From contig NZ_CP011456.1 of assembly GCF_001277295.1 (NCBI RefSeq), positions 2,728,001-2,792,000 of the forward strand: a stretch of DNA of 64,000 bases. Direction: 5' to 3'. Position numbers and translations under genes: made by a program. Below are positions 8,068 through 16,712 of this stretch, in pieces. The stretch comes from Anabaena sp. WA102 (lineage in GTDB: Bacteria > Cyanobacteriota > Cyanobacteriia > Cyanobacteriales > Nostocaceae). Below the pieces are notes generated by a model. It ran no database searches. It was given only the letters and a program-made list of their open reading frames with translations, and was not told the origin of the DNA. Every line of letters starts with the position of its first letter. Positions within the stretch are counted from its first letter, which is position 1.

Positions 8068-10335
8068 ATGAGTTCTCCCCAACCTCCTCAAAAGCCAAAA
8101 ACTATAATTGGTCAAGTAACTCAAGCGGTCAGCACCATTCATGCTAGAGTCAACTTCTCCATGAAGCTCAAACCCAATGCGAAAGTACCAAAACTATTGG
8201 TCCATGATGCCGGCGGGAACCAAGAAGAAGAATATGATTTATTAGGCGATCGCTATATACTAGGACGGAGTTCAAAATCCTCTGATATCGTCGTCCGTAA
8301 CCCACTTGTCAGCACAGTTCACCTCTCATTATCGCGGGACTCCACCCAAAACACCCCCGTTTTCACAATCAAAGATGAAAACTCCACCAACGGTATTTAT
8401 CTTGGCAAAAGGCGGATAAATACCCTAGAACTGCGTCATGGTGATGTTATTAACTTAGGACCACAGGATCTAGCTGATGCTGTGAGTATTCAATACATAG
8501 ACCCACCAGCTTGGTACATCAAAGCTGCCACCTGGACAGCCTATGGAGTCGGTGGTGTCACGGCTTTAATTGCCCTAGCCATAGGTGCAGAATGGCTGAA
8601 ATTTTCCGTTAGACCCCTACCTACAGCCACTCGCGCCCCTGTCGTTGTTTATGCCCGTGATGGCTCAACCCCACTCCGTGAACCCCGCAATATCGCCCAC
8701 GTAGACCTGAAACAATTATCAGACTTTGGACCCTATTTAGCTGCTGCGGTCGTAGCTTCCGAAGACAGTCGCTACTATTGGCACTTTGGCGTAGACCCCT
8801 TGGGTGTATTGCGAGCCGTACTTATCAACAGTCGGAGCGGTGACGTTCAACAGGGAGCAAGTACAGTTACCCAACAAGTAGCTCGAAGTTTATTCCGGGA
8901 ATATGTAGGCAGTCAAGACTCTTTAGGACGGAAAGTTAAAGAAGCCGTCGTCTCCCTCAAACTAGAAACCTTTTACAGCAAAGACGATATTTTACTAACC
9001 TACTTAAATCGGGTATTTTTAGGTGCAGACACCTCCGGCTTTGAAGATGCAGCCAAATATTATTTTAACAAATCCGCCAAAGAATTAACCCTAGCCGAAG
9101 CAGCCACCCTAGTAGGGATTTTACCCGCCCCCAATGCCTTCGATTTTTGTGGCAGTGGTCCCCGGAAACTCGGTGCAGCCGACTACCGCAATCGAGTCAT
9201 TAAACGACTGCTAGAAATGGGCAAAATTACCCAAGAAGAAGCCAACCGCGCTCGCCGTTCTACCGTTCAAGTTAGCCCCAAAGTTTGCGAAAGGCAAGCC
9301 AAAACCATTGCCCCCTATTTCTATGATTACGTCTTTCAAGAACTCACATCAAGGCTAGGTCCAGCAGCAGCTAGAGAGGGTAACTATATCATCGAAACCC
9401 AACTTGATCCAACTATCCAAGCCAAAGCCGAAGCTGAGTTAAAAAATTCCGTCACCAAAGCCGGCTCAAATTTTGGATTTTCTCAAGGAGGAATGGTAAC
9501 TCTGGACTCAAAAACCGGGAGTATTGTGGCTATGGTAGGCGGGACTGATTACAAAAAAAGCCAGTTTAATCGCACCGTTCAAGCCCAAAGACAACCAGGT
9601 TCTACCTTTAAAATTTTTGCCTACGCTGCGGCTATAGAAAAAGGGTTTTCGACCTACAGAAGTTATTCTTGCAGTCCTTTAACTTGGCAAGGTTTTACCT
9701 ATAAACCCTGTCGGGCTGGTGCTGGTGGTAGTTTAGACATAGCCACTGGTTTGGCAATGTCAGAAAACCCCATTGCTTTGCGGGTAGCCAAGGAAATTGG
9801 TTTGAATAAAGTCGTAGATATGGCGCAGCGTTTGGGTGTTAAATCAAATCTTGAGGAAGTACCTGGTTTGGTATTAGGTCAAAGTGTGGTTAATGTTTTA
9901 GAAATGACTGGCGCATTTGGGGCGATTGGTAATCGTGGAGTCTGGAATCCCCCTCATGCTATTAGTAAAATTCGTGATAGTAGTGATTGCAAGGATCTTA
10001 AAGATTTTGAAACCTGTCGGGTGATTTACTCCTTCGATACAGATCCAAATGGTTCTAAACAAGTTCTAAAAACAGCAGTTGCCAATCAAATGACTACTAT
10101 GATGCGAGGAGTAATTACTAGTGGTACAGGTCGTAGCGCAGCTATTGGTTTAGGTGAAGCAGGTAAAACCGGAACAACAAATAATAATGTTGACCTCTGG
10201 TTTATTGGTTTTATTCCTAGTCGTCAACTTGTCACCGGCATTTGGCTAGGAAATGACAATAATTCACCTACCTCTGGCAGCAGCGCCCAAGCGGCACAAC
10301 TTTGGGGTAGTTATATGGGTAAAATTACTAAATAG
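8068..10335 (+). CDS. Bifunctional penicillin-binding protein 1A with N-terminal FHA domain
   Basis: 755 residues from ATG 8068; a TTG at 8056 would add four residues. Order: FHA domain (about 50-130: LGRSSKSSDIVV, NPLVSTVHLSL, ENSTNGIYL), a membrane helix near 160-180, GT51 transglycosylase (VASEDSRYYWHFGVDPLGVLRA, QGASTVTQQVARSLF), then transpeptidase with SxxK (STFK in RQPGSTFKIF), SEN (LAMSENPIAL) and KTG (GKTGTTNNN). It polymerises and cross-links peptidoglycan in the periplasm. The cytoplasmic FHA domain binds phosphothreonine, so control by a Ser/Thr kinase is plausible; one is encoded at 11338-13086, though no link is shown. Confidence 0.95.
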   Translation: MSSPQPPQKPKTIIGQVTQAVSTIHARVNFSMKLKPNAKVPKLLVHDAGGNQEEEYDLLGDRYILGRSSKSSDIVVRNPLVSTVHLSLSRDSTQNTPVFTIKDENSTNGIYLGKRRINTLELRHGDVINLGPQDLADAVSIQYIDPPAWYIKAATWTAYGVGGVTALIALAIGAEWLKFSVRPLPTATRAPVVVYARDGSTPLREPRNIAHVDLKQLSDFGPYLAAAVVASEDSRYYWHFGVDPLGVLRAVLINSRSGDVQQGASTVTQQVARSLFREYVGSQDSLGRKVKEAVVSLKLETFYSKDDILLTYLNRVFLGADTSGFEDAAKYYFNKSAKELTLAEAATLVGILPAPNAFDFCGSGPRKLGAADYRNRVIKRLLEMGKITQEEANRARRSTVQVSPKVCERQAKTIAPYFYDYVFQELTSRLGPAAAREGNYIIETQLDPTIQAKAEAELKNSVTKAGSNFGFSQGGMVTLDSKTGSIVAMVGGTDYKKSQFNRTVQAQRQPGSTFKIFAYAAAIEKGFSTYRSYSCSPLTWQGFTYKPCRAGAGGSLDIATGLAMSENPIALRVAKEIGLNKVVDMAQRLGVKSNLEEVPGLVLGQSVVNVLEMTGAFGAIGNRGVWNPPHAISKIRDSSDCKDLKDFETCRVIYSFDTDPNGSKQVLKTAVANQMTTMMRGVITSGTGRSAAIGLGEAGKTGTTNNNVDLWFIGFIPSRQLVTGIWLGNDNNSPTSGSSAQAAQLWGSYMGKITK

Positions 10336-10486
10336 AGTTTGTTAAAAAAGTCTTTTCGTTAGGGTTAGAAGTCGGGGTGAAGAATTATCTTTTGTGCATA
10401 AGCACTTATGCTTTTAATTAAATAAACGTGGGTTCGACCAATAATTTTTAACCCCTCTGGTGAACCTCTCCCTAACCCTCTTCTAA

Positions 10487-10608
10487 GGGACTTCCAAGAA
10501 ATAAATTATCCTGATTAACGAACCACAGAGGCGCAGAGGACACAGAGGAATAAGGGTTTGAGAGATTTTTGCGTTAGGTGGTTGAGTATTTTTTTATTTG
10601 GAAGTCCC
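10487..10608. mobile_element. MITE-like element A, copy 4 (different core)
   Basis: Ends GGGACTTCCAAGAAATAAAT and TTTTATTTGGAAGTCCC are inverted repeats of each other. Exact TAA duplications flank it (10484-10486, 10609-10611). The core differs from the other copies and carries a CCACAGAGGCGCAGAGGACA sequence that is itself a common dispersed repeat text. Confidence 0.75.
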
Positions 10609-10611
10609 TAA

Positions 10612-10904
10612 GAGGATGTTTGAAAAGTGGTATCCCGTAATTTTCATCACATTGTTACCCCCTTTCCCCTTTACAAGGCTACGGTGTACACACAAGTTAT
10701 CGAATCACAATTATTCCTCAAATTACCCCACCCTAACCCTCCCCGATGCTTTGGGGAGGGAACTAATTTTTCCTTAATCCCCCCTTTATAAGGGGGGATT
10801 AAGGGGGGTAATTTAACTTGTGTGTACACGATAGCCTTTATAAGTGGAGGGTTAGGGAGGGGTAAAATATTCGATACAGCAATCATGACTTTTCAAACAC
10901 CTTC
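10612..10904. mobile_element. MITE-like element B with nested inverted repeat
   Basis: Terminal inverted repeats GAGGATGTTTGAAAAGT and ACTTTTCAAACACCTTC, flanked by TAA on both sides. Inside, GTGTACACACAAGTTA (10684-10699) and its exact complement (10814-10829) bound a further 146-bp palindromic unit with runs of CCCCTT/AAGGGG, consistent with an element inside an element. Similar ends are seen at 6319-6340 and 22540-22557. Confidence 0.65.
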
Positions 10905-10906
10905 TA

Positions 10907-11032
10907 AGTAGGTTGGCGTTGAAAATTGTCGTTATGGCAAGGCAAAAGGCAAGAGGCAAGAGGCAAGAGTGAAGAGGGTTTGGGCAATTTTACGTTTCTT
11001 TACACAGTTTGGTTTTATTGTGTTCACCTACT
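10907..11032. mobile_element. TA-flanked element C, copy 2
   Basis: 126 bp from AGTAGGTTGGCGTTGAAAAT to TTGTGTTCACCTACT with TA on each side. It contains GGCAAGAGGCAAGAGGCAAG heptamer repeats. Nearly the same as 22888-23013 and 61485-61603. Confidence 0.8.
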
Positions 11033-11337
11033 TAAGAGGAGAGGAATAACATTTAATATTGGAGAGGCTTAAAAACCTGATTTTAAGATTCTAATAAGAG
11101 GTTAAAATGCCCCTTTCCGTGTCGCAGAGGGGTTGGGGTGAGGTTCATCGAACTCACGTTAAATAAAATCTAGCTTAGATATAATTAGGAGTAAATAGTA
11201 TAACCAGTTGCCAAAGAGACGTAGTATGGGTTACTATACTAACACCTTATTGAAACATATTATTACTGCCTTACATTCTTAAATCCTGGATTGGGTATGA
11301 ATAACAGTCATTTATTGATAGGGCGGATTTTTGCGTA

Positions 11338-13086
11338 ATGTCCTATTGTATCAATCCTCACTGTCCCAAACCCATTGACCTAGCAAATGCAAATAATCCC
11401 ATTTGTCGTAACTGTGGGTCACAACTACTGCTGCAAAATCGTTATCGGGTACTTAAACAACTAGGACAAGGTGGTTTTGGCAACACCTTTGAAATTGACG
11501 ACGGTGGAAAAACCAAAGTTTTAAAAGTGCTAACTGAGAATAACCCTAAAGCTGTGGAATTGTTTCAACAAGAAGCCAAGGTTTTGAGTCAGTTAAATAG
11601 TGTGGGTATTCCCAAAGTAGAAGCAGATGGTTATTTTACGGTTTTACCTAAAAATATTTCTATACCATTGCATTGTTTAGTAATGGAGAAAATTGAAGGG
11701 GTAAATTTAGAGCAATGGATGGAATTTCGTAATTATCAAACTATTTCTGAAAAAGAAGCACTGAATTGGCTAAAACAAATTGTAGAAATTTTGGCTTTAG
11801 TCCACGCTCAAAAATATTTTCATCGTGATATTAAACCTCAGAATATCATGCTGCGACCAAGTGGGCAACTTGTCTTAATTGATTTTGGTGCTGTGCGACA
11901 AATCACAACCACAATTTTAGCCGGAAATTCCCATACGAGAATTATTTCACAAGGTTATTCACCACCAGAACAACAAAACGGTTATTCTGTACAACAGTCT
12001 GATTTCTTTGCTTTGGGACGGACTTTTATATTTTTGCTGACAGGTAAAGAACCCCAGGATAAAGCTATTTATGATCCTCTGACTAATGAGTTACATTGGC
12101 GGAAATATGCAGTTAATATTTCTCCGCTTTTAGCAGATTTAATTGATAATTTAATTGCTCCTACTGCAAATCAGCGTCCTGAAAATACGAGAGTTATTTT
12201 ACAGAGATTGCAGAAAATTGAAAAGGCTTTAAATCAACCTTACATTTTCGGAAATACCACCAATATTCAATCAAAAAATAGTTCTTTACCGACTGTTTCC
12301 GTTAGTCCAGGTAAACCCGTACAACCTGCGGCTCAACCAAATCTGAAAAATCGCAAAAAGTGGAAATGGTTGATTGGTTTAGGTGTGGGATATTTTGCTA
12401 TTGCTGCATTGAATCAACCTAATAATAAAAACATAGTTGGAACTGAAGAAAAAATACCTGTTGTTAGTCCTAGTATTTCTAATTCATCACCAGTTATCCC
12501 CTTTTCCGAATCTACACCAAAGGCTAAAACGCAAATTCAGCCAAGTCCTGTAAATGTAATTTCATCTGAAGATTTGCAAGCTGAACAAGCGAAGAGGGAA
12601 GAAATAGAAAAACGTGAAGCTGCTTTAAAAGCTGAAGGAGAGAGAAAAGAAGCTATAGAGAAACAAAGGAAATTAGAATCAGCCGCTAAAGCCGAACAAG
12701 AAAGAGTAGAGGCTATTAGGAAAGAACAAGCAGCTAAAGAAGCACAGGAAAAGCTAGAAGCTGTGATTAGAGAAAGGGAAAATCAGGCTGCAATATTAGC
12801 ACAACAGAAAGAACAAGCTGCACTGCGAGAGAAACAAAGACAACAAGCAGCAATACAAACTGAAAAGGCTAAACAAGCTTTGCGAAGAAAACCACCAAAA
12901 ACAATTTTGGTAACTCCAAAGAAACGACAATTACCAGCTAAACCACAAAAAGCAAGGAAAAAACAAGAAAATACACCACGTTCACATGATAATGTAGTTG
13001 ATGTGACTAAACCTTGGGAAAATACACATCCCATTCCTAAAGCTTCCGATGAATTAGAACAGGTAATCAGAGAAGGAAATCAATAA
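11338..13086 (+). CDS. Ser/Thr protein kinase with zinc-ribbon-like N-terminus
   Basis: 582 residues. N-terminal Cys pairs (CINPHC, CRNCG) resemble the short zinc-ribbon of many cyanobacterial kinases. The kinase domain (about 35-290) has GQGGFG, the VAIK-type Lys in TKVLKVL, catalytic HRDIKPQN, DFG in LIDFGAV and the activation-segment SPPEQ. A single membrane helix (WKWLIGLGVGYFAIAAL, about 342-358) is followed by an Lys/Glu/Ala-rich coiled coil (about 415-520) and a basic tail. A membrane-anchored Hanks-type kinase with an extracytoplasmic coiled coil is inferred. Its stop overlaps the start of the next gene (TAATG), so the two are co-translated. Confidence 0.93.
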   Translation: MSYCINPHCPKPIDLANANNPICRNCGSQLLLQNRYRVLKQLGQGGFGNTFEIDDGGKTKVLKVLTENNPKAVELFQQEAKVLSQLNSVGIPKVEADGYFTVLPKNISIPLHCLVMEKIEGVNLEQWMEFRNYQTISEKEALNWLKQIVEILALVHAQKYFHRDIKPQNIMLRPSGQLVLIDFGAVRQITTTILAGNSHTRIISQGYSPPEQQNGYSVQQSDFFALGRTFIFLLTGKEPQDKAIYDPLTNELHWRKYAVNISPLLADLIDNLIAPTANQRPENTRVILQRLQKIEKALNQPYIFGNTTNIQSKNSSLPTVSVSPGKPVQPAAQPNLKNRKKWKWLIGLGVGYFAIAALNQPNNKNIVGTEEKIPVVSPSISNSSPVIPFSESTPKAKTQIQPSPVNVISSEDLQAEQAKREEIEKREAALKAEGERKEAIEKQRKLESAAKAEQERVEAIRKEQAAKEAQEKLEAVIRERENQAAILAQQKEQAALREKQRQQAAIQTEKAKQALRRKPPKTILVTPKKRQLPAKPQKARKKQENTPRSHDNVVDVTKPWENTHPIPKASDELEQVIREGNQ

Positions 13087-13841
13087 TGAAATTCACAGTG
13101 AAAGGTTTAATTACTTTATTTGTAACTGGCTCGGCTTTGTTTTTAACGCCAATGAGAAGTGATGCACAGGTTAATATGAAATCACTGGCTGAGGTAGCTG
13201 ATAGTTGTCAGAAAGATGTTCCTTCTAAAAAATACTATCAACAAATGCTATTCAATGTTGATAGGTGGAATAATGAGTATTTTAGATTCCCTAATTTAGA
13301 AGTATGTATCGAATCTCGATATCATTACTCCTTAATTTTGGATAAATTTCCTGAACTCGCTTCAACAGGAGAAATACTACCAGGGTATCCCAGTTCTGTA
13401 GCTATTGGAAAATTAGCAAGGATACATGGTTATCCTCACCAGTTGTTAGACTGTCTTGTAACTCAGGATGCCTCTAGCCAAGAATGTAGTACGACAAAGA
13501 ATTCAATTTCTACAGGATATAAAATCAGGAATGCTGATCCTTATTATTATCATGATCTTCAATATATAGTATATGTCTGTCCTTCTTGCATTGTAGCTCA
13601 TGACGAAGTATCAGGTTCAGGAGAGATAATTTTAAAATCTTTTATCGAATGGTTTCTTAAACTTGATAAACCACAAAGAAGAGAAGTATTTTCTCTTTTA
13701 GAAAATGCTGATAAAGCTGGTCGATTGAGGTGGTTATTATATGAGGAATCTCAAAAAGCAGTAAAAGAATATCAGGAAACACGCGCAAGGGTTCGGCAGC
13801 AGGAACAGGAGCGACGTAAAAGAGAATTACTTGGTAATTAG
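13086..13841 (+). CDS. Secreted protein of unknown function, coupled to the kinase
   Basis: 251 residues. An N-terminal signal peptide is visible (MKFTVKGLITLFVTGSALFL, cleavage likely near SDAQ). The mature part has several Cys (for example in DSCQKDV, LEVCIES, LLDCLV, QECS, YVCPSCI) that could form disulfides, and a charged C-terminal helix rich in Arg, Glu and Gln. No family recognised. The one-base overlap with the kinase stop suggests that it works with the kinase, perhaps as a partner of its extracytoplasmic coiled coil; that is inference. Confidence 0.75.
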   Translation: MKFTVKGLITLFVTGSALFLTPMRSDAQVNMKSLAEVADSCQKDVPSKKYYQQMLFNVDRWNNEYFRFPNLEVCIESRYHYSLILDKFPELASTGEILPGYPSSVAIGKLARIHGYPHQLLDCLVTQDASSQECSTTKNSISTGYKIRNADPYYYHDLQYIVYVCPSCIVAHDEVSGSGEIILKSFIEWFLKLDKPQRREVFSLLENADKAGRLRWLLYEESQKAVKEYQETRARVRQQEQERRKRELLGN

Positions 13842-13955
13842 GTTTTTGTAATTTAGTAGATTGGGTTGACGCAAGGAAACCCAACAATAATCAATAACAG
13901 CGTAACGTAGAATTAATGATAATAAGCTACAACATACGAAACTTCAGATAGAATC

Positions 13956-14504
13956 ATGACCACAAATGCAGAATATAAAGCAAGAATTACTAGCTATAAA
14001 TGGGATGATTTAATCAAATTATGGTCAGAAATTGAATCAGGTAATACACCAAATTGGGATGCAGGTAAAGCATTAGAATATCTCGTTTTACGAGCATTTC
14101 AACTCAACAATGCCGAAGTAACTTGGCCTTACAGCGTGTATTTAGATGGAGAAGAAATAGAACAAATTGACGGAGTAGTTTATGCAGATGGCTTATCTTG
14201 TATAATAGAATGTAAAGACACAGCAAAACCTGTTAAAATTGAACCTATAGCCAAGTTGAGAAATCAACTATTACGCAGACCAGCAGCAACTATTGGGAGT
14301 ATATTTAGTCGTAGTGGATTTACAGAAGCATCGGAAACCTTAGCTGGATTTGTTGCACCTCAAACTATTCTATTGTGGGGAGGAGAAGAAATTAAATATT
14401 CTTTAGAAAATGAGTGTATACGTAGAGCATTAATCAAAAAATATCGTATTTGTGTTGAACAAGGACTAGCTAATTACAACATTAAAACTGAGGTTCTATC
14501 ATGA
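13956..14504 (+). CDS. Putative PD-(D/E)XK nuclease-fold protein
   Basis: 182 residues. The arrangement GKALEYLVLRAF (helix with conserved Glu), then EQIDGVVY...IIECKD fits the restriction-endonuclease-like core, with Asp in QIDG and the E-x-K of ECK as metal ligands. A helix and RSGFTEASETLAGF follow, as in Mrr/type IV-like enzymes. The family is not named with certainty. Its last four bases overlap the next gene (ATGA, 14501-14504), so a two-gene unit is indicated. Low GC compared with housekeeping neighbours. It could act on DNA or could be an inactive fold member. Confidence 0.7.
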   Translation: MTTNAEYKARITSYKWDDLIKLWSEIESGNTPNWDAGKALEYLVLRAFQLNNAEVTWPYSVYLDGEEIEQIDGVVYADGLSCIIECKDTAKPVKIEPIAKLRNQLLRRPAATIGSIFSRSGFTEASETLAGFVAPQTILLWGGEEIKYSLENECIRRALIKKYRICVEQGLANYNIKTEVLS

Positions 14505-15052
14505 CTTCATCTTATATAGTATTAGAAGGTAATAAAAACCAAGAAATCCTAGAAAAATTACTGCCCAAAAATTTAATTCAAGATGTGAAAATAGTAGTAG
14601 GTGAAAGTCAGTATGAAGTAAGATCATTAGCAAGTTCCCTGATTGCTACTAGACATATTCCTGTAATATTAATTTTAGATGCTAATACAGATAACGAATC
14701 TCAAGTATTTGAAAAAAGGGATTTAGTTAATTATTTATTACGTCGTGCTGCGGCTAAAACCCCTTTTCAAGTATCTTTAGCTATTCCTGAAATAGAAATT
14801 ATATTTCTCCAAAATAAACCATTAATTGAAAAAATCGCCCAACGTGAATTTAATGATTTAGAATGGCAACTAGCGCAAAGTAAACCTAAAGAATTTTTAG
14901 AGACAGTTTTAGGTAAAGAACAATCAATTAGTGAGAAAATATTTAGCAATATCAATGATGAAGAAATTAAGATATTACAACAACATTCATTAATACAAGA
15001 AATAATAGAATTTTTATCATCACTTATTCCGTCTTTTGTGGCAATTAACTAA
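14501..15052 (+). CDS. TOPRIM-like partner of the nuclease-fold gene
   Basis: 183 residues, translationally coupled to 13956-14504. The N-terminus IVLEGNKNQEILEKLLP and the later VILILDANTDN resemble the Glu-Gly and D-x-D parts of a TOPRIM fold (compare OLD-type nucleases), with VVGESQYEV between them. The C-terminal half (after about residue 115) is helical with no recognised domain. Function unknown. A helix-rich protein that only mimics TOPRIM spacing is the main alternative. Confidence 0.6.
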   Translation: MTSSYIVLEGNKNQEILEKLLPKNLIQDVKIVVGESQYEVRSLASSLIATRHIPVILILDANTDNESQVFEKRDLVNYLLRRAAAKTPFQVSLAIPEIEIIFLQNKPLIEKIAQREFNDLEWQLAQSKPKEFLETVLGKEQSISEKIFSNINDEEIKILQQHSLIQEIIEFLSSLIPSFVAIN

Positions 15053-15102
15053 CTATATATTTGTAGGTTGGGTTGACGCAAGGAAACCCAACATCATTTT
15101 TC

Positions 15103-15168
15103 AGATCCCCGACTTCTAAGATTAATTATTTGTTGAATAGAAAAATCTTGAAAAGAAGTCGGGGATCT
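15103..15168. repeat. 66-nt palindromic repeat D, copy 2, cutting higB
   Basis: AGATCCCCGACTTCT and AGAAGTCGGGGATCT arms, as at 3912-3977. Immediately after it the reading frame of a HigB C-terminus begins, so this hairpin marks the breakpoint of the toxin gene. A TAGGTTGGGTTGACGCAAGG repeat lies directly upstream (15063-15095). Confidence 0.9.
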
Positions 15169-15170
15169 TT

Positions 15171-15218
15171 TGGGAAAATGGAAATGCTTATAATGTAGAA
15201 ATAGTGGATTACCATTAG
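15171..15218 (+). pseudogene. higB toxin remnant (C-terminal end only)
   Basis: The 15 codons before TAG 15216-15218 read WENGNAYNVEIVDYH, the typical end of RelE/HigB-family toxins. Everything upstream is a palindromic repeat (15103-15168) with no start or toxin core. The remnant is in the correct place and orientation, 12 bp before higA. The toxin is therefore lost. Confidence 0.7.
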
Positions 15219-15229
15219 GAGAAAATGTC

Positions 15230-15538
15230 ATGGAAAATAACTTACTACATAATCCCCATGCTGGTGAAATTTTAAAATATGAATTTTTAGAAGAATTAGA
15301 CATCAGCGAAAATACTTTAGCTGTTAATTTAGGTTTAACTTATCCTACTATTCAAGGAATTATTACAGGTAAACTGAAAATGACGGCAGATATAGATTTG
15401 CGCCTTTGTCGCTATTTTAGACTTTCAGATGGTTATTTTTTAAGATTGCAAAATGCTTATGAAATCATGGAAGCGAAAAGAAATTTAGGAGAAATTTTAA
15501 ATCAAATTATTCCTTATTCTTTAATGGTGACAGATTAA
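15230..15538 (+). CDS. higA: HigA-family antitoxin, orphan
   Basis: 102 residues with the HigA/XRE helix-turn-helix (residues about 10-65): HPGEIL-like HAGEILKYEFLEEL, then ISENTLAVNLGLTYPTIQGIITGK and DLRLCRYFRLSDGYFLRLQ. AGGAG precedes the ATG. It normally binds and neutralises HigB and represses its own promoter. Here the toxin gene directly upstream is reduced to a 15-codon tail, so HigA may persist as a repressor or as protection against HigB encoded elsewhere. Confidence 0.88.
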   Translation: MENNLLHNPHAGEILKYEFLEELDISENTLAVNLGLTYPTIQGIITGKLKMTADIDLRLCRYFRLSDGYFLRLQNAYEIMEAKRNLGEILNQIIPYSLMVTD

Positions 15539-16080
15539 CACAAATATGTTATGTAGGACTCATACTTGATTGTTGAACAAAACTCCGTACACCTAAATAC
15601 TCTAAAACCCTCTTGCCTTTTGGCTACCTACACAAATAATTTCAAAAATCAACTATTGTTCTTATATATACAGCATTTTTTGATCTCATAAAATACTATG
15701 AAGGGCGGGAAAACCCCGCCCCTACTAAGGATTAGATGATAAAAAACTGTACCTCATCACAGCAGGGATGACTATAATTCTACTGATTATATTTTGTATC
15801 CCACCTTCCACACCCAAAGTATCGTATCACACATCAATCAATAAATAGCATATAAAAAATAAGGTATAAAATAGTTTTTGAAATATCTAAAATTGGCTTA
15901 AATTCCCTATCGTCAAGCCTTCGTAAGGTTTTATATTGCAAGGAGGGTTGCGTGACCTTGGTTATAGTGTTATGTTTATCTATAGCTTCTGAAGCAATAG
16001 ATAACTTCTGATGGCTTCCTAAGTGTTTGTCGTTGACTAAGCCAGGATGTAATCTAAAGTTATCTATCGTGTTAGAAGCT
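15539..16080. other. Intergenic stretch with one strong hairpin
   Basis: No convincing gene. At 15703-15721 a 7-bp GC stem (GGGCGGG/CCCGCCC) is part of a common dispersed text. At 16017-16063 lies the first copy of a 47-bp direct repeat (second copy 16848-16894). The rest is AT-rich. Confidence 0.6.
16017..16063. repeat. 47-bp direct repeat H, copy 1
   Basis: Contains GTCGTTGACTAAGCCAGGAT. Copy 2 at 16848-16894 differs at only three positions. The pair brackets the RHH gene, the coiled-coil gene and element A copy 2. Confidence 0.85.
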
Positions 16081-16248
16081 ATGGGTCAAACTAAAAAAGC
16101 AAAAATTACATTTACTTGCTCATATGAACTACGTGAAGAGTTAGAAAGTATTGCAAGTTCAGAAGACAGGACACTATCAAATCTTGTAGAAAGGCTTGTG
16201 ACAAGAGCAGTTCAGATTTACAAACCGGAAGATCAAAAAGCAAGTTAA
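16081..16248 (+). CDS. Small ribbon-helix-helix (CopG/Arc-like) protein
   Basis: 55 residues from ATG 16081; an upstream in-frame start would lie inside the direct repeat and is less likely. The pattern KAKITFTCSYELREELESIA...RTLSNLVERLVTRAV matches the strand-helix-helix of RHH DNA-binding proteins. These are dimeric regulators, often antitoxins or plasmid/element repressors. No toxin is evident beside it; the next gene is a coiled-coil protein 56 bp downstream. Confidence 0.75.
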   Translation: MGQTKKAKITFTCSYELREELESIASSEDRTLSNLVERLVTRAVQIYKPEDQKAS

Positions 16249-16304
16249 CCATTTTGCGATCGCCAGGCTAAGTCCGCAGGTATCGTCAACTACTCAAAAA
16301 CAAT

Positions 16305-16616
16305 ATGAATACACCACCAGTAGATAGATTAGACCGGATAGAAGCGATATTAGAGCGCGTGGCAGTTCAACAGGAAACTACAGCAGTTAACCTGACGGAA
16401 CTGATATATAAGGTTGATGACTTTATGGGAACTGCTACCAGTGTTTTGGGGAGAAATGCCATCCTTAACGATGTGGTAGTAGGACTAAATGAAACGGTAG
16501 GAAGATTAGATACTAACCTTGCTACTCTCCAAAGCAATTTTGCAGAGAATCAAAAATCAACCAATGCTGCTTTAGAAAGACTAGAAGCAATTTTGATCAA
16601 GCTGATGGATAGTTAG
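16305..16616 (+). CDS. Small coiled-coil protein, unknown function
   Basis: 103 residues made of heptad-like helices (VDRLDRIEAILERVAVQQE, LNETVGRLDTNLATLQSNF, ALERLEAILIKLMDS). Proteins of this style are frequent and often multicopy in Nostocales, with no assigned role. Same strand and 56 bp after the RHH gene, so co-expression is likely. No signal peptide or membrane helix. Confidence 0.7.
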   Translation: MNTPPVDRLDRIEAILERVAVQQETTAVNLTELIYKVDDFMGTATSVLGRNAILNDVVVGLNETVGRLDTNLATLQSNFAENQKSTNAALERLEAILIKLMDS

Positions 16617-16712
16617 GAATGCAAATTTAATAACCTGCAATTCTGATTTAAACTGGGAATGGTGCGTTACGCTGTCGCTAACACACCCTACTTTTGCAAT
16701 TTATTTAATTTA

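Larger units (their letters stand above)
10415..11170. repeat. Nest of inserted miniature elements in the 1-kb gap
   Basis: The outer edges are imperfect inverted repeats: AAATAAACGTGGGTTCGA near 10420-10440 and TCGAACTCACGTTAAATAAA near 11147-11167, each with an inner CCCCTCTG/CAGAGGGG block. Between them lie, in order, element A copy 4 (10487-10608), element B (10612-10904) and element C copy 2 (10907-11032), joined by TAA trinucleotides. No coding sequence is seen in 10336-11337 apart from repeat-made frames. Confidence 0.65.

Noticed and set aside
16027..16080. 18-residue extension of the RHH protein
   Set aside because: It lies inside the 47-bp direct repeat, which has no coding role in its other copy; ATG 16081 starts the RHH fold properly.
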